From: Anaerolineaceae bacterium
GTDB taxonomy: Bacteria; Chloroflexota; Anaerolineae; Aggregatilineales; Phototrophicaceae
Reading direction: 5' to 3'
Length of the DNA: 52,991 nucleotides
Assembly (NCBI GenBank): GCA_026708325.1
Contig: JAPOVC010000019.1
Span: 1-52,991, forward strand
Part shown: piece by piece, positions 34,119 to 42,553 of the stretch
Numbering within the stretch: the stretch's first letter is position 1
Layout: each line of letters begins with the position of its first letter
Made by a program: the position numbers and the translations under genes
Notes under the pieces: model-generated
Seen by the model: the letters and a program-made list of their open reading frames with translations, nothing else
The model's database searches: none
What the model was told of the DNA's origin: nothing

Positions 34119-36185
34119 ATGAACCGCCTGAACCATGAGACCAGCCCCTATCTTTTGCAGCATCGCGACAATCCGGTCGACTGGTATCCCTGGGGTGAGG
34201 AGGCCTTTGAACGCGCGCGGCACGAAGACAAGCCCCTGCTGTTAAGTGTGGGCTACAGCGCCTGCCACTGGTGCCACGTCATGGCCCATGAAAGCTTCGA
34301 ACATGAGGCCACGGCGGCGTTGATGAACGAACTCTTCGTCAATATCAAGGTCGACCGTGAGGAACGGCCGGACGTGGATGACATCTACATGCAGGCCGTG
34401 CAGGCCCTGAGCGGCCATGGCGGCTGGCCGATGACCGTGTTTCTGCTACCGGATGGCCGGCCCTTTTACGGCGGAACCTACTATCCGCGTGAGGCGCGCA
34501 TGGGCATGCCGGCCTTTCGCGACATTCTGCGCGGAATCGAGGATGCCTACCGCAATCGCCGCGACGAGGTCGACAAGGCTGCGGGCTCACTGACCGGCGC
34601 GCTGGGCCGCCTCGCGCTTAACATTGGCGGGCCGGCCGAGATGCTCAATGAAGAGCTGCTGGACGCGGCCACGGCGGGCGTGCTGCGCAACCTGGACGCC
34701 CTTCACGGGGGATTTGGCGGCGCACCGAAATTCCCGCAGCCGATGATTCTTGAATTCCTGCTGCGCGCCCACTTGCGAACAGGCGACCGGCACGCGCTGC
34801 AGGCCGCCGAACTCACCCTGACCAAAATGGCCCGTGGCGGCATGTACGACCAGATTGGCGGCGGCTTTCATCGCTACAGCGTGGACGCCGTCTGGCTGGT
34901 GCCGCATTTCGAAAAGATGCTGTATGACAACGCGCAACTTGCACGTTGCTACCTGCATGCCTGGCAGGTGACGGGAGATACCCTTTATCGCGAAATCGCC
35001 ACGCAAACCTGTGACTACATTCTGCGCGAGATGACCCATCCAGAGGGCGGTTTCTTCAGCGCCACAGATGCAGACAGCGAGGGCGAGGAAGGGCGCTTCT
35101 TCGTGTGGGACATGGCGGAACTGCAGGAGGTCCTGGGCGAGGAGGCGGCCCTGGCCTGCGAGTACTGGGGCGTCAGCGCCGGCGGCAATTTCGAAGGCAG
35201 CAACATTTTAAACGTCGCGGCGGACCCGGCCGAGGTGGCTGCCACCTGGGGCATCAGCGAAGTGCAGCTGGCAGCCCGCATCGGGACCATGCGGGCCAAA
35301 TTGTATGCCGCCCGTGAGGACCGGGTGCATCCCGGCCAGGATGACAAGGTCCTCAGCGCCTGGAACGGCATGATGCTCGCCAGTCTGGCCGAGGCCGCCC
35401 GCGTCCTGCAACGTCCGGACTGGCGCGACGCCGCCATCCGCAACGCGGAGTTTCTGCTGGCGCATTTGCGGCGCGATGACGGACGGCTGCTGCGCACCCA
35501 CAAGGATGGCGCCAGCCACATCAACGGCTTTCTGGAAGATTACGCCAACCTTTGTGACGGCCTGCTCGAGTTGTATCAGACCACCTGGGACGCACGCTGG
35601 TTTCGGGCGGCGCGCGAACTGGCGGACCTGGCCCTGGAACATTTCGCTGCGGACGGCGGCGGCTTTTTTGACACCAGCGACGATCACGAGACCCTCATCG
35701 TGCGGCCGCGCAACCTGCAGGACAACGCCACGCCCTCCGGCAGCGCCATGCTGGCGCGGCAACTGTTGCGCCTCGCCGCCTGGACCGGGGAGTCACGTTA
35801 CAAGGAGGCGGCGGTCGCGGCATTGCGCCTGCTGGTGGAAGCCCTGAGGGCCTACCCGCAGGCCTTCGGCGAGGCGCTGAACGCGGTCGACATGCTGGTG
35901 TCCGGACTGCAGGAGGTCGCCATCGTGGGCGCGCCGGAAGAGGGTGGATGTGCGGCCCTGGTGAGGGAACTGCGTTCGAAGTGGCGTCCCAACAGCGTTG
36001 CGGCGCTGTGCGGGCCGACGGATAGCGACGAAAGCGCGATTCCCTTGCTGCGCGGCCGGGTGAAGATTGGTGGACGGGCGACCGCCTACGTCTGTCGCAA
36101 TTTCGCCTGCCAGTTGCCGGTGACCGAGGTCCCGGCCCTGCGGTCGCAACTGCAGGGCAACCCCGCGCACAGGGCGGAGGGCTGA
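34119..36185 (+). CDS. Thioredoxin-domain protein, YyaL/SPATA20 (DUF255) family
   Basis: A 688-residue protein of a widespread family with a thioredoxin-like N-terminal domain and an alpha/alpha-barrel resembling six-hairpin glycosidases or epimerases. The family opening [21 protein letters not shown] is matched at residues 5-25, and the redox-type motif C49-H-W-C52 is intact in SACHWCHVM. Conserved barrel motifs follow, such as [10 protein letters not shown] and [14 protein letters not shown]. The biochemical role of the family is unsettled. The ATG at 34119 follows GAGGGGAG. It diverges from ftsH across 126 nt in which no convincing promoter could be assigned. Confidence 0.9.
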   Translation: MNRLNHETSPYLLQHRDNPVDWYPWGEEAFERARHEDKPLLLSVGYSACHWCHVMAHESFEHEATAALMNELFVNIKVDREERPDVDDIYMQAVQALSGHGGWPMTVFLLPDGRPFYGGTYYPREARMGMPAFRDILRGIEDAYRNRRDEVDKAAGSLTGALGRLALNIGGPAEMLNEELLDAATAGVLRNLDALHGGFGGAPKFPQPMILEFLLRAHLRTGDRHALQAAELTLTKMARGGMYDQIGGGFHRYSVDAVWLVPHFEKMLYDNAQLARCYLHAWQVTGDTLYREIATQTCDYILREMTHPEGGFFSATDADSEGEEGRFFVWDMAELQEVLGEEAALACEYWGVSAGGNFEGSNILNVAADPAEVAATWGISEVQLAARIGTMRAKLYAAREDRVHPGQDDKVLSAWNGMMLASLAEAARVLQRPDWRDAAIRNAEFLLAHLRRDDGRLLRTHKDGASHINGFLEDYANLCDGLLELYQTTWDARWFRAARELADLALEHFAADGGGFFDTSDDHETLIVRPRNLQDNATPSGSAMLARQLLRLAAWTGESRYKEAAVAALRLLVEALRAYPQAFGEALNAVDMLVSGLQEVAIVGAPEEGGCAALVRELRSKWRPNSVAALCGPTDSDESAIPLLRGRVKIGGRATAYVCRNFACQLPVTEVPALRSQLQGNPAHRAEG

Positions 36186-36254
36186 CATGCGGCGGTTCCC
36201 GGGCGACGGCTTCCGGCTGCGTGCAGGTGGCCTGGGGCGACAGGCGTAGGCGCT

Positions 36255-36689
36255 GTGAGCGAAAGCGGCGGCTCCGTCGCAACCTTCCGTCTGCTATTGC
36301 TTACGGTGCTGGGGCAGGCGTTGGGCGCCGCCGGCTATCTGCTGGATGAGGAGCCGGTCAGTGAGGCGGCGGGACGCTTTCGCTTCCTGCCGGCGGACAA
36401 TGCCGCTGCGGACTCACGCATAGAGTTACAGGTGCTGGCCGGCACTTCCAGCGAGTGGGCGCCGCAAATGCCCTCGCGTTTTCGGGTCACCCTGTTTCGC
36501 CAGGGGGTGGAGCGGCCGCTGGCGGCGTTGGTCGTGCAGGACTTCGGCGTTGAGATACTGCCGTCGGCAGAGCACTGGTGGAGCTGGCGGGACAGCGTTG
36601 AACTGGGAGCGGCGCTGGCGGAGGCGGGACATTTGTTGGTCGGCTTCGGCATACCCTGGCTCAAGGGCGAACTGGAACCACCGACCTGA
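36255..36689 (+). CDS. Small hypothetical protein
   Basis: A 144-residue reading frame starting with GTG. I do not recognise it. It has a short hydrophobic stretch near the start (FRLLLLTVLGQALGAAGYLL, about residues 11-30), possibly a signal or membrane segment, then a beta-strand-rich region (FRVTLFRQGVERPLAALVVQDFGVEIL), and ends PWLKGELEPPT. No clear ribosome-binding site precedes the GTG, so the exact start is uncertain. It lies 69 nt behind the DUF255 gene on the same strand and 25 nt before the lytic transglycosylase gene. It may be a real orphan gene; base composition matches its neighbours. Confidence 0.5.
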   Translation: MSESGGSVATFRLLLLTVLGQALGAAGYLLDEEPVSEAAGRFRFLPADNAAADSRIELQVLAGTSSEWAPQMPSRFRVTLFRQGVERPLAALVVQDFGVEILPSAEHWWSWRDSVELGAALAEAGHLLVGFGIPWLKGELEPPT

Positions 36690-36702
36690 ACCCTGGCTGT
36701 GC

Positions 36703-36708
36703 TAGAAT
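36703..36708 (+). promoter_or_regulatory. -10 box placing transcription start at the ATG (leaderless mRNA)
   Basis: TAGAAT ends 6 nt before the ATG at 36715, so transcription would begin at or next to the start codon. No ribosome-binding site is present. The -35 (CCGACC, 3 of 6 at 17 nt) is weak. Confidence 0.5.
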
Positions 36709-36714
36709 GGTGCC

Positions 36715-39177
36715 ATGTTGAACCGGCCCGCAATTCCTCGTGGCACGCGCCAACGGCGCGTCCCGGCATCAATCCTGGCCGCATGGGTACTGCTGGTTGC
36801 CTGCAGTCCCTTCGCCCAGGCCCCGACACCGACCGCGACGCCGGCGCCTACGGAAACGCCGGCGCCGACTGTCACCCCGAGCGTGACGCCTTCACCCACC
36901 GTGACGCCGACCATCGCGCCTGACCTGCTCTTGCAGGCGGCGGAAAGGGTACTGCAGGACGGCGAAGCGGCGCGGGGTGTGTTCGCGCTGGAATCGCTGC
37001 TGGCGCAGACCCCTGCAGCGTCTCAGGCGGCGGACGCGGCCTTGCTGCTGGGTCAGGAATGGCTGCGGGAAGGGCAATATGACGCTGCCATCGATCTCCT
37101 GACCCGCTACCTGGAGCTGCAACCGCCGGCGGAACGCGACGCGCGCGCCTGGTTTTGGCGCGCCGAGGCCCTGGTCGGCCAGGGCAACTGGCAGGACGCC
37201 ATCATCGATTACACGGCCTGGATGCAGTTGCGTCCCGACGTCATCGACAGTTACGCGCTTGAGCGCATCGGTGACGCGCAACAGGCCCTCGGCCAGCCCG
37301 AGGCCGCCCTGATCAGCTACCGGGCCGCGGCGGCGAGTGAGCGCGTGCTTCCGGCGTCCCTGCGTATGATCGAAAAGCTGGCTGAGGCCCTGTTGGCGGC
37401 GGGTCAGCCTGCGGAGGCGGTGACGCAATACGAGACCATCCTCACCCGGGCCGAGAACGCAGGTTACCGCGCCGGTATACGCCTCGCGGCGGCGCGGGCC
37501 CAGCTGGCAGCGGGCGACGACTCGCTGGCGCTGGCGCGGATGAAAGTGCTGTTCGAGGAGCTGCCGAATACGGCCGCTGCCTACGAGGCCATGTTGACCC
37601 TGCTGGAACGAGAGGTCGCGCTGGAACCCGCCGACATCGGCCGCGTGAGTTCCATCGCCGGCGACGTGCAACGGACGCAGGCCGCCCTGGCGCCGCTTGC
37701 CGCTGCAGGCGGCGATTTTCCGGCGGAGTTGTGGCTCACCCTGGGCCGCGCCGAACGGGACCTGGGCGCCAGCGAGGCAGCGATGGCGGCCTTCGAGGCC
37801 ATTTCCCAGGATAGCGACTTCTACGGCGAGGCCCTGCTGGAACTGGGCCGCACCCGTTTCTGGAGCGGCGATACGGAAGGCGCCATCGAGCACTATCTGC
37901 AACTTGCCGACAGGATGGCAAGGTCGCCGGCGGCGGCGGAAGCCCTGTGGCGGGCCGGATTCCTGCAGGGCTCGTTGAATTTGCCGCTGGAGGCGCGCGC
38001 AACCTTCGAGGAACTCGTCGAGGATTTTCCCGACACCGCCCAGGCGACCAGCGCGCTGTGGCTGATGGCCGACGCCGCCGAATTGCGCAATGAGACGGCG
38101 CTGGCGCGGGAGTATCTCACGCGCCTGGCCAATCGTCTGCGGGGGGAGGGCCGGGCGGAGGCCTTGCTGCGTTCGGGGCGGCTTTCCCGGCTTTTGGGCA
38201 ACGAGGAGGCGGCGAAGGCCGCGTGGAGCGACGTCGGCCCCGCCGCACCGGACAGTTTCTTCGCCGCGCGGGCGAAGGACCTGCTGAGTTCGCGCTCCCC
38301 CCTGCAACCGGCATCCGACCTTCCGCTGGTCTTTGACGAGGCGACGGAACTGGTCGAGGCGGAAGACTGGCTGCGCGAAACCTTCGACCTTGAACAGGCG
38401 GGGCCGTTGTGGCCGGCGGCGGAAGAGCTGTTGGCTGACGGCAGGATCCGGCGCGGTACGGCCCTGTGGTCGCTGGGCCTGGTCGACGAGGCGCGGGATG
38501 AATTCTTCCACCTGATCAACGAGAGCAGCGGCGACGGCCTGATTTCCTACCAGCTGGCCGTGCATCTCCGTGGACTTGGGGACTACTACAGTTCGATTTT
38601 TGCCGCCGCCAACGTGCTGAGAACGGCCGAGGTCGCCACCGTGGATGCGCCGCGCTGGCTGGCGCGCCTGCGCTATCCTGTGTACTGGCTGGACCTGGTG
38701 CTGGCCGCGGCGCAGGAACATGGCATGGACCCGCTGCTGCTCTTTTCGCTGATCCGGCTGGAAAGCCTGTTTGACCCCTGGGCGGAAGCCGCCGCTGGCG
38801 AAAAGGGCCTGACGCAGGTCATCCCGCCGACCGGCGACTACATCGCCGGCCAGATCAACTGGCCTGACTATCAGCACAGCGATCTGTTTCGGCCGCAGGC
38901 CTCCATCACCTTCGGCGCCTGGTATCTGGCCGAGCAATTGCAACGCTTCAATCGCAACCCGCTGGTCGCGCTGGCGGGCTATAACGCCGGGCCGGGCCGC
39001 GCCATCCAGTGGCAGGAAGCCTCCGGCGGTGACGCCGACCGTTTCCTTGAGGCCATTGACATCGACAGCACGCGCAACTACGTGCAACTCCTGTATGGCA
39101 TCCATCACGTCTATCGCAGCATTTACGGCGCGGAAGGCTGCGGGATGTACCAGGGAGTCTTTTCCTGTACGGGTTAA
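36715..39177 (+). CDS. Lytic transglycosylase (SLT) lipoprotein with TPR repeats
   Basis: An 820-residue cell-wall enzyme that cleaves peptidoglycan to 1,6-anhydromuramyl products. The N-terminus has a lipoprotein signal with lipobox LVAC (Cys30), then a Pro/Thr-rich spacer (residues ~36-68). A long superhelical part of TPR-like repeats (for example DAALLLGQEWLREGQYDAAID) fills ~75-640. The C-terminal SLT domain holds the catalytic Glu683 in LIRLESLF, a GLTQVIPPTG motif and ALAGYNAGPGR. The architecture is that of soluble Slt70-like enzymes tied to the membrane. The ATG at 36715 directly follows a -10 box. An ABC exporter operon starts 12 nt downstream, so these genes are likely co-transcribed. 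Confidence 0.9.
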   Translation: MLNRPAIPRGTRQRRVPASILAAWVLLVACSPFAQAPTPTATPAPTETPAPTVTPSVTPSPTVTPTIAPDLLLQAAERVLQDGEAARGVFALESLLAQTPAASQAADAALLLGQEWLREGQYDAAIDLLTRYLELQPPAERDARAWFWRAEALVGQGNWQDAIIDYTAWMQLRPDVIDSYALERIGDAQQALGQPEAALISYRAAAASERVLPASLRMIEKLAEALLAAGQPAEAVTQYETILTRAENAGYRAGIRLAAARAQLAAGDDSLALARMKVLFEELPNTAAAYEAMLTLLEREVALEPADIGRVSSIAGDVQRTQAALAPLAAAGGDFPAELWLTLGRAERDLGASEAAMAAFEAISQDSDFYGEALLELGRTRFWSGDTEGAIEHYLQLADRMARSPAAAEALWRAGFLQGSLNLPLEARATFEELVEDFPDTAQATSALWLMADAAELRNETALAREYLTRLANRLRGEGRAEALLRSGRLSRLLGNEEAAKAAWSDVGPAAPDSFFAARAKDLLSSRSPLQPASDLPLVFDEATELVEAEDWLRETFDLEQAGPLWPAAEELLADGRIRRGTALWSLGLVDEARDEFFHLINESSGDGLISYQLAVHLRGLGDYYSSIFAAANVLRTAEVATVDAPRWLARLRYPVYWLDLVLAAAQEHGMDPLLLFSLIRLESLFDPWAEAAAGEKGLTQVIPPTGDYIAGQINWPDYQHSDLFRPQASITFGAWYLAEQLQRFNRNPLVALAGYNAGPGRAIQWQEASGGDADRFLEAIDIDSTRNYVQLLYGIHHVYRSIYGAEGCGMYQGVFSCTG
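36823..36918 (+). repeat. Low-complexity Pro/Thr-coding tract in the transglycosylase gene
   Basis: Imperfect repeats of units encoding (A/T)PT and TPS/TVT, made of ACGCC/ACCG-type codons. It encodes the flexible linker between the lipid anchor and the TPR domain. It is coding sequence, not a separate element. Confidence 0.7.
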
Positions 39178-39189
39178 GGGGAGCGCTCC

Positions 39190-40101
39190 ATGTCCTCCGC
39201 TGAAGCCGCCATCGTCGCCAGGGACATCAGCAAGAGTTACGACAGGACAAGGGCGGTGGATGGCCTCGATTTCCGCGTCGAACGCGGCGAGGTCTTCGCC
39301 CTGCTGGGCCCCAACGGTTCCGGCAAGACGACCACCATACGCTTGATTCTCGACATACTGCGGCCGGACAGCGGCAGCATCACTATCCTGGGCCAGGCGG
39401 CTGGCGGGGATGTCGCCAGGCGAATCGGCTATCTGCCTGAAGAGCGCGGCCTGTATCGCAACGCGCCCGTGCTGGAGGTGATGGTCTATCTGGGCCAGTT
39501 GAAGGGCATGAACGCCAAAGCCGCGCGCTCCCGCAGTCTGGCGCTGCTGGAACGCCTTGATCTGGACGACCATGCGGGCAGCAAGGTGCGGGAGTTGAGC
39601 AAGGGCATGCAACAGAAGGTGCAGTTTGCCGTCACCGTCCTGCACGAGCCGGAACTCATCATCGTCGACGAACCTTTTTCGGGGCTGGACCCCGTCAATA
39701 CCCAGGTGCTGGAGACCCTGCTGCGCGAGATGCGCGCCAGGGGCGTGGCCGTTGTCATGAGCACGCACCAGATGCACCAGGTGGAGGCCATGGCCGACCG
39801 CCTGTTGATGATCAGCGAGGGCCGGCAGAAGCTCTACGGCCCTGTGGCGGACATAAGGCGTCAGTTTGCCAGCCATGCGCTGCTGGTCGAAGGTCAGGGC
39901 GACTGGTCGCGGCTGGCGGGCGTTCGCGCCGTGGATGCGGGTAACAGACCTGGCGAAGCGTTGTTGCAGCTGGAGCCGGAAAGCTCCCCGGATTCGGTGT
40001 TGGCCGCGATTGCAGCCGCCGGCGACATGCACATTCGCCGCTTCGAACTGGCGACGCCAGGACTGAGCGAGATTTTCATTCGCGTCGTTGAGGGTGAGTG
40101 A
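39190..40101 (+). CDS. ABC transporter ATP-binding protein, NatA type
   Basis: A 303-residue ATPase of the ABC-2 exporter class. Walker A GPNGSGKT (40-47), signature LSKGMQQKVQF, Walker B LIIVDEPFSGLD and H-loop MSTHQMH are intact. The C-terminal ~85 residues are the regulatory domain usual for NatA (DUF4162 type). In Bacillus, NatAB exports Na+; other relatives export drugs or lipids, so the substrate here is open. It starts 12 nt after the transglycosylase gene, and its stop overlaps the first permease start (TGATG). Confidence 0.92.
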   Translation: MSSAEAAIVARDISKSYDRTRAVDGLDFRVERGEVFALLGPNGSGKTTTIRLILDILRPDSGSITILGQAAGGDVARRIGYLPEERGLYRNAPVLEVMVYLGQLKGMNAKAARSRSLALLERLDLDDHAGSKVRELSKGMQQKVQFAVTVLHEPELIIVDEPFSGLDPVNTQVLETLLREMRARGVAVVMSTHQMHQVEAMADRLLMISEGRQKLYGPVADIRRQFASHALLVEGQGDWSRLAGVRAVDAGNRPGEALLQLEPESSPDSVLAAIAAAGDMHIRRFELATPGLSEIFIRVVEGE

Positions 40102-41303
40102 TGCGACTGGCTCTGCTGGTGGCGCGGAGGGAGTATCTCACCGTCCTGCGCAGCAAGGGATTCCTGTTCGCCACCTTCGGCGTCCCGTTGATGGCGCTGC
40201 TGCTGGTCACGGTGGTGTTTGAGGCCATCGATGGTGCGGGTCCCGCCAGTTCGTTCCTGCCAGCCGAAACCGGCTACGTCGACCTGGCGGGCGTGATCAG
40301 CCAACCGGAACCGTTTCGGCCATTTGCAGCGGAATCGCTGGCCCGCGCCGCCTGGGAAGAGGGGCAGCTGGACTCCTGGTTTCTGATCCCTGCCGACTAT
40401 CTCGGCAGCGGCTCGGTCACCCTGTATACGCGCCTGCCGGATAGCGAAGCGCTGGAAGACTCCATGGCCGCCTTTATGCGCGAAAACCTTGCGCTGCAGG
40501 CCGGTAGTCGCCTGCCGCCCGCCCGCCTGGCGCAGCCGGTGGAACTGCGCATTCGCACTTCAGGCCTGGACCTCGGCGCCAGCGATGCAGGCGGCGTGTT
40601 CATGGTCCAGTTTCTCTATGCCCTCGCGTTTTTCGTCGCGATGCAAACGACCAGCGGCTATCTCATCGCCAGTCTTGTGGAGGAAAAGGGCAGTCGCGTG
40701 CTGGAAATACTGGTCACCAGTATTTCACCCTGGCAATTGATGCTGGGGAAAATCCTTGGTCCGGCCTGCGTCGGCCTGACGCAACTTGCCGTCTGGCTGG
40801 CCGCCGCCCTGGCCGCGCGCGCCCTGGGGCCTGAATCGCCAGCCAACGTCGCCTTCGAACTGCCGGCGGAAGTTCTGCTGATTACCTTTGTTTACTTCCT
40901 GCTCAGCTATTTCCTGAACGCCACCATTTTTGTCAGCATCGGTTCCATCAGCGACAGCGAGCAGGAGAGCCGTCAACTGGCAGCGGGCCTGACCCTGGTG
41001 ACCGTAGTGCCCTTCATCGCCTACGCCGTACTGCTCGGTGACCCCAATGGAACGATCAGTGTGGCGCTGACCCTCTTCCCCCTGACGACGCCCCTGACGG
41101 CCATCATCCGGATGGGTATGGGCGCGCTGCCGGCCTGGCAACTGGCGCTGAGCCTCACGCTGTTGACCCTGTCTCTGGTGGCTGCCGTACCTCTGGCGGC
41201 GCGCCTGTTTCGCTGGTCCACACTGCTCTACGGCGTGCGTCCCACGCCGCGGCGGCTGTGGCGTATGCTTCGCAATCCGGCGCAGGGCGGAGGTAGGGCA
41301 TGA
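40101..41303 (+). CDS. ABC-2 type permease, NatB type (1)
   Basis: A 400-residue ABC-2 permease. One N-terminal membrane segment follows the motif VARREYLTVLRSKGFLFATFGVPL. A large external domain (~residues 45-165) comes next, then five further segments, including the linker SLVEEKGSRVLEILVTSISPWQLMLGK that is the hallmark of NatB. The start may be the ATG at 40101 (overlapping the NatA stop) or the GTG one codon earlier. Its stop overlaps the second permease (ATGA). Confidence 0.9.
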   Translation: MRLALLVARREYLTVLRSKGFLFATFGVPLMALLLVTVVFEAIDGAGPASSFLPAETGYVDLAGVISQPEPFRPFAAESLARAAWEEGQLDSWFLIPADYLGSGSVTLYTRLPDSEALEDSMAAFMRENLALQAGSRLPPARLAQPVELRIRTSGLDLGASDAGGVFMVQFLYALAFFVAMQTTSGYLIASLVEEKGSRVLEILVTSISPWQLMLGKILGPACVGLTQLAVWLAAALAARALGPESPANVAFELPAEVLLITFVYFLLSYFLNATIFVSIGSISDSEQESRQLAAGLTLVTVVPFIAYAVLLGDPNGTISVALTLFPLTTPLTAIIRMGMGALPAWQLALSLTLLTLSLVAAVPLAARLFRWSTLLYGVRPTPRRLWRMLRNPAQGGGRA

Positions 41304-42547
41304 CGGGACCGGTCTGGCAGGTGTTCCGCTTTGAAATGCGTCGTAATTTGCGACGGCGGACCTGGCAACTGACGGCCATTGCCGTCCCCTTGCTGGCCCT
41401 GCTGGTCCTTGAGGGGGCGCAGAGGCTGAATTCGGAAAGCGCCCTGCCCGGGTTGAACCTGCCCGGGATCACCGCTCCGGGAATCATGGCTCCCGGCAGC
41501 GGGCAACGCGGCCTGGTGGATGAGACCGGGCTGTTCCCCGGCGCTGACGACTTGCAACTCTTCGCGGATGAAGCGGCGGCGTCGCAGGCCCTGGAGCGCG
41601 GCGACATCGGCAGCTGGTATCACATCCCGGGCGACTACCTGGAAAGGGGAGTGGTCTACCAGGTAATGCCGGCCCTGAACCTGGGCGAGATGAGTCGCGG
41701 CGCGATTCGCAGGCACATTCTGACGTCGCTGGCCGACGAGCTGGATTCCAGTCTGCTGGCGCGCCTGGAGCGGCCCCTGCAGCTGAATGTCATTCGCGAG
41801 CAGGGTGCAGGGCCATCCAGGGGACCTGGCCCTGGCGGGGCGCGTGACGAACTGGCGCTGCTGGTGACCTACCCCTTCGTCATGGCCCTGATGTTCAGCC
41901 TGTTCATGACCAGCGGTTACCTGCTGCAGGGCGTCATCGAGGAAAAGGAGACGCGGGTCATCGAGATTCTGCTCTCCACCCTGCGGCCTGGGCAACTGTT
42001 TGCCGGCAAGGTGCTGGCCTACGGGACGCTCGGTCTGATGCAATTGCTCTTCTGGCTGGCGGGCATTTTGCTGGTGTTGCAACGCCTGCCCCTGCAGGGC
42101 GCGCTGGCCGCACTGGCGCAGTATGTCCTGCCGGAGGGCGCCTTGCCGCTGATGCTGGTTTATTTCCTGCTGGCCTACCTGCTCTTCGCCAGCGCCTACG
42201 GCATCCTGGGCGCGCTGTCGGCCTCAATGCGCGAGGGCCCGCAATACGCCGTGATCTTCACCCTCCCTGCCGTCATACCCCTGTGGGTCAGCACGGCATT
42301 CATCGAGGCTCCGGACAGCCCGCTGGTGCTGGCCCTCAGTCTCTTTCCCCTTACCGCACCGCTGGCGATGTTGCAGCGCGTCCTCATCAGCGACGTGCCC
42401 GCCCGGCAGATCGCGCTCAGCATTCTGCTGTTGCTGCTGTGCAGCGCAGCCCTGATGTGGCTGGCGGGGCGACTGTTCCGCGTGCAGACGCTGCTCGCCG
42501 GTCGCATGCCGCGTTTGCGCGAGCTGCCGGTGCTTTTGCGAAGCTGA
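41300..42547 (+). CDS. ABC-2 type permease, NatB type (2)
   Basis: A 415-residue second permease with the same layout: an N-terminal segment, a large external domain, and the hallmark GVIEEKETRVIEILLSTLRPGQLFAGK. It probably pairs with permease (1) as a heterodimer, since both are encoded with one ATPase. The ATG at 41300 overlaps the preceding stop. An unusual Gly/Pro-rich repeat (LPGLNLPGITAPGIMAPG) lies in its external domain near residues 48-66. It ends 6 nt from the stop of the convergent glgP gene. Confidence 0.9.
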   Translation: MTGPVWQVFRFEMRRNLRRRTWQLTAIAVPLLALLVLEGAQRLNSESALPGLNLPGITAPGIMAPGSGQRGLVDETGLFPGADDLQLFADEAAASQALERGDIGSWYHIPGDYLERGVVYQVMPALNLGEMSRGAIRRHILTSLADELDSSLLARLERPLQLNVIREQGAGPSRGPGPGGARDELALLVTYPFVMALMFSLFMTSGYLLQGVIEEKETRVIEILLSTLRPGQLFAGKVLAYGTLGLMQLLFWLAGILLVLQRLPLQGALAALAQYVLPEGALPLMLVYFLLAYLLFASAYGILGALSASMREGPQYAVIFTLPAVIPLWVSTAFIEAPDSPLVLALSLFPLTAPLAMLQRVLISDVPARQIALSILLLLLCSAALMWLAGRLFRVQTLLAGRMPRLRELPVLLRS

Positions 42548-42553
42548 GGCCTG

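Noticed and set aside
36823..36918. Repetitive ACGCC/ACCG tract considered as a CRISPR or tandem-repeat locus
   Set aside because: The units are short, imperfect and in frame, and encode a Pro/Thr linker; there are no regular spacers.
36892..40032. A very long open frame (over 1000 codons) on the minus strand
   Set aside because: It lies opposite the transglycosylase and NatA genes, which have clear domains. High third-position GC removes stop codons from the antisense frame; its translation has no recognisable motif.
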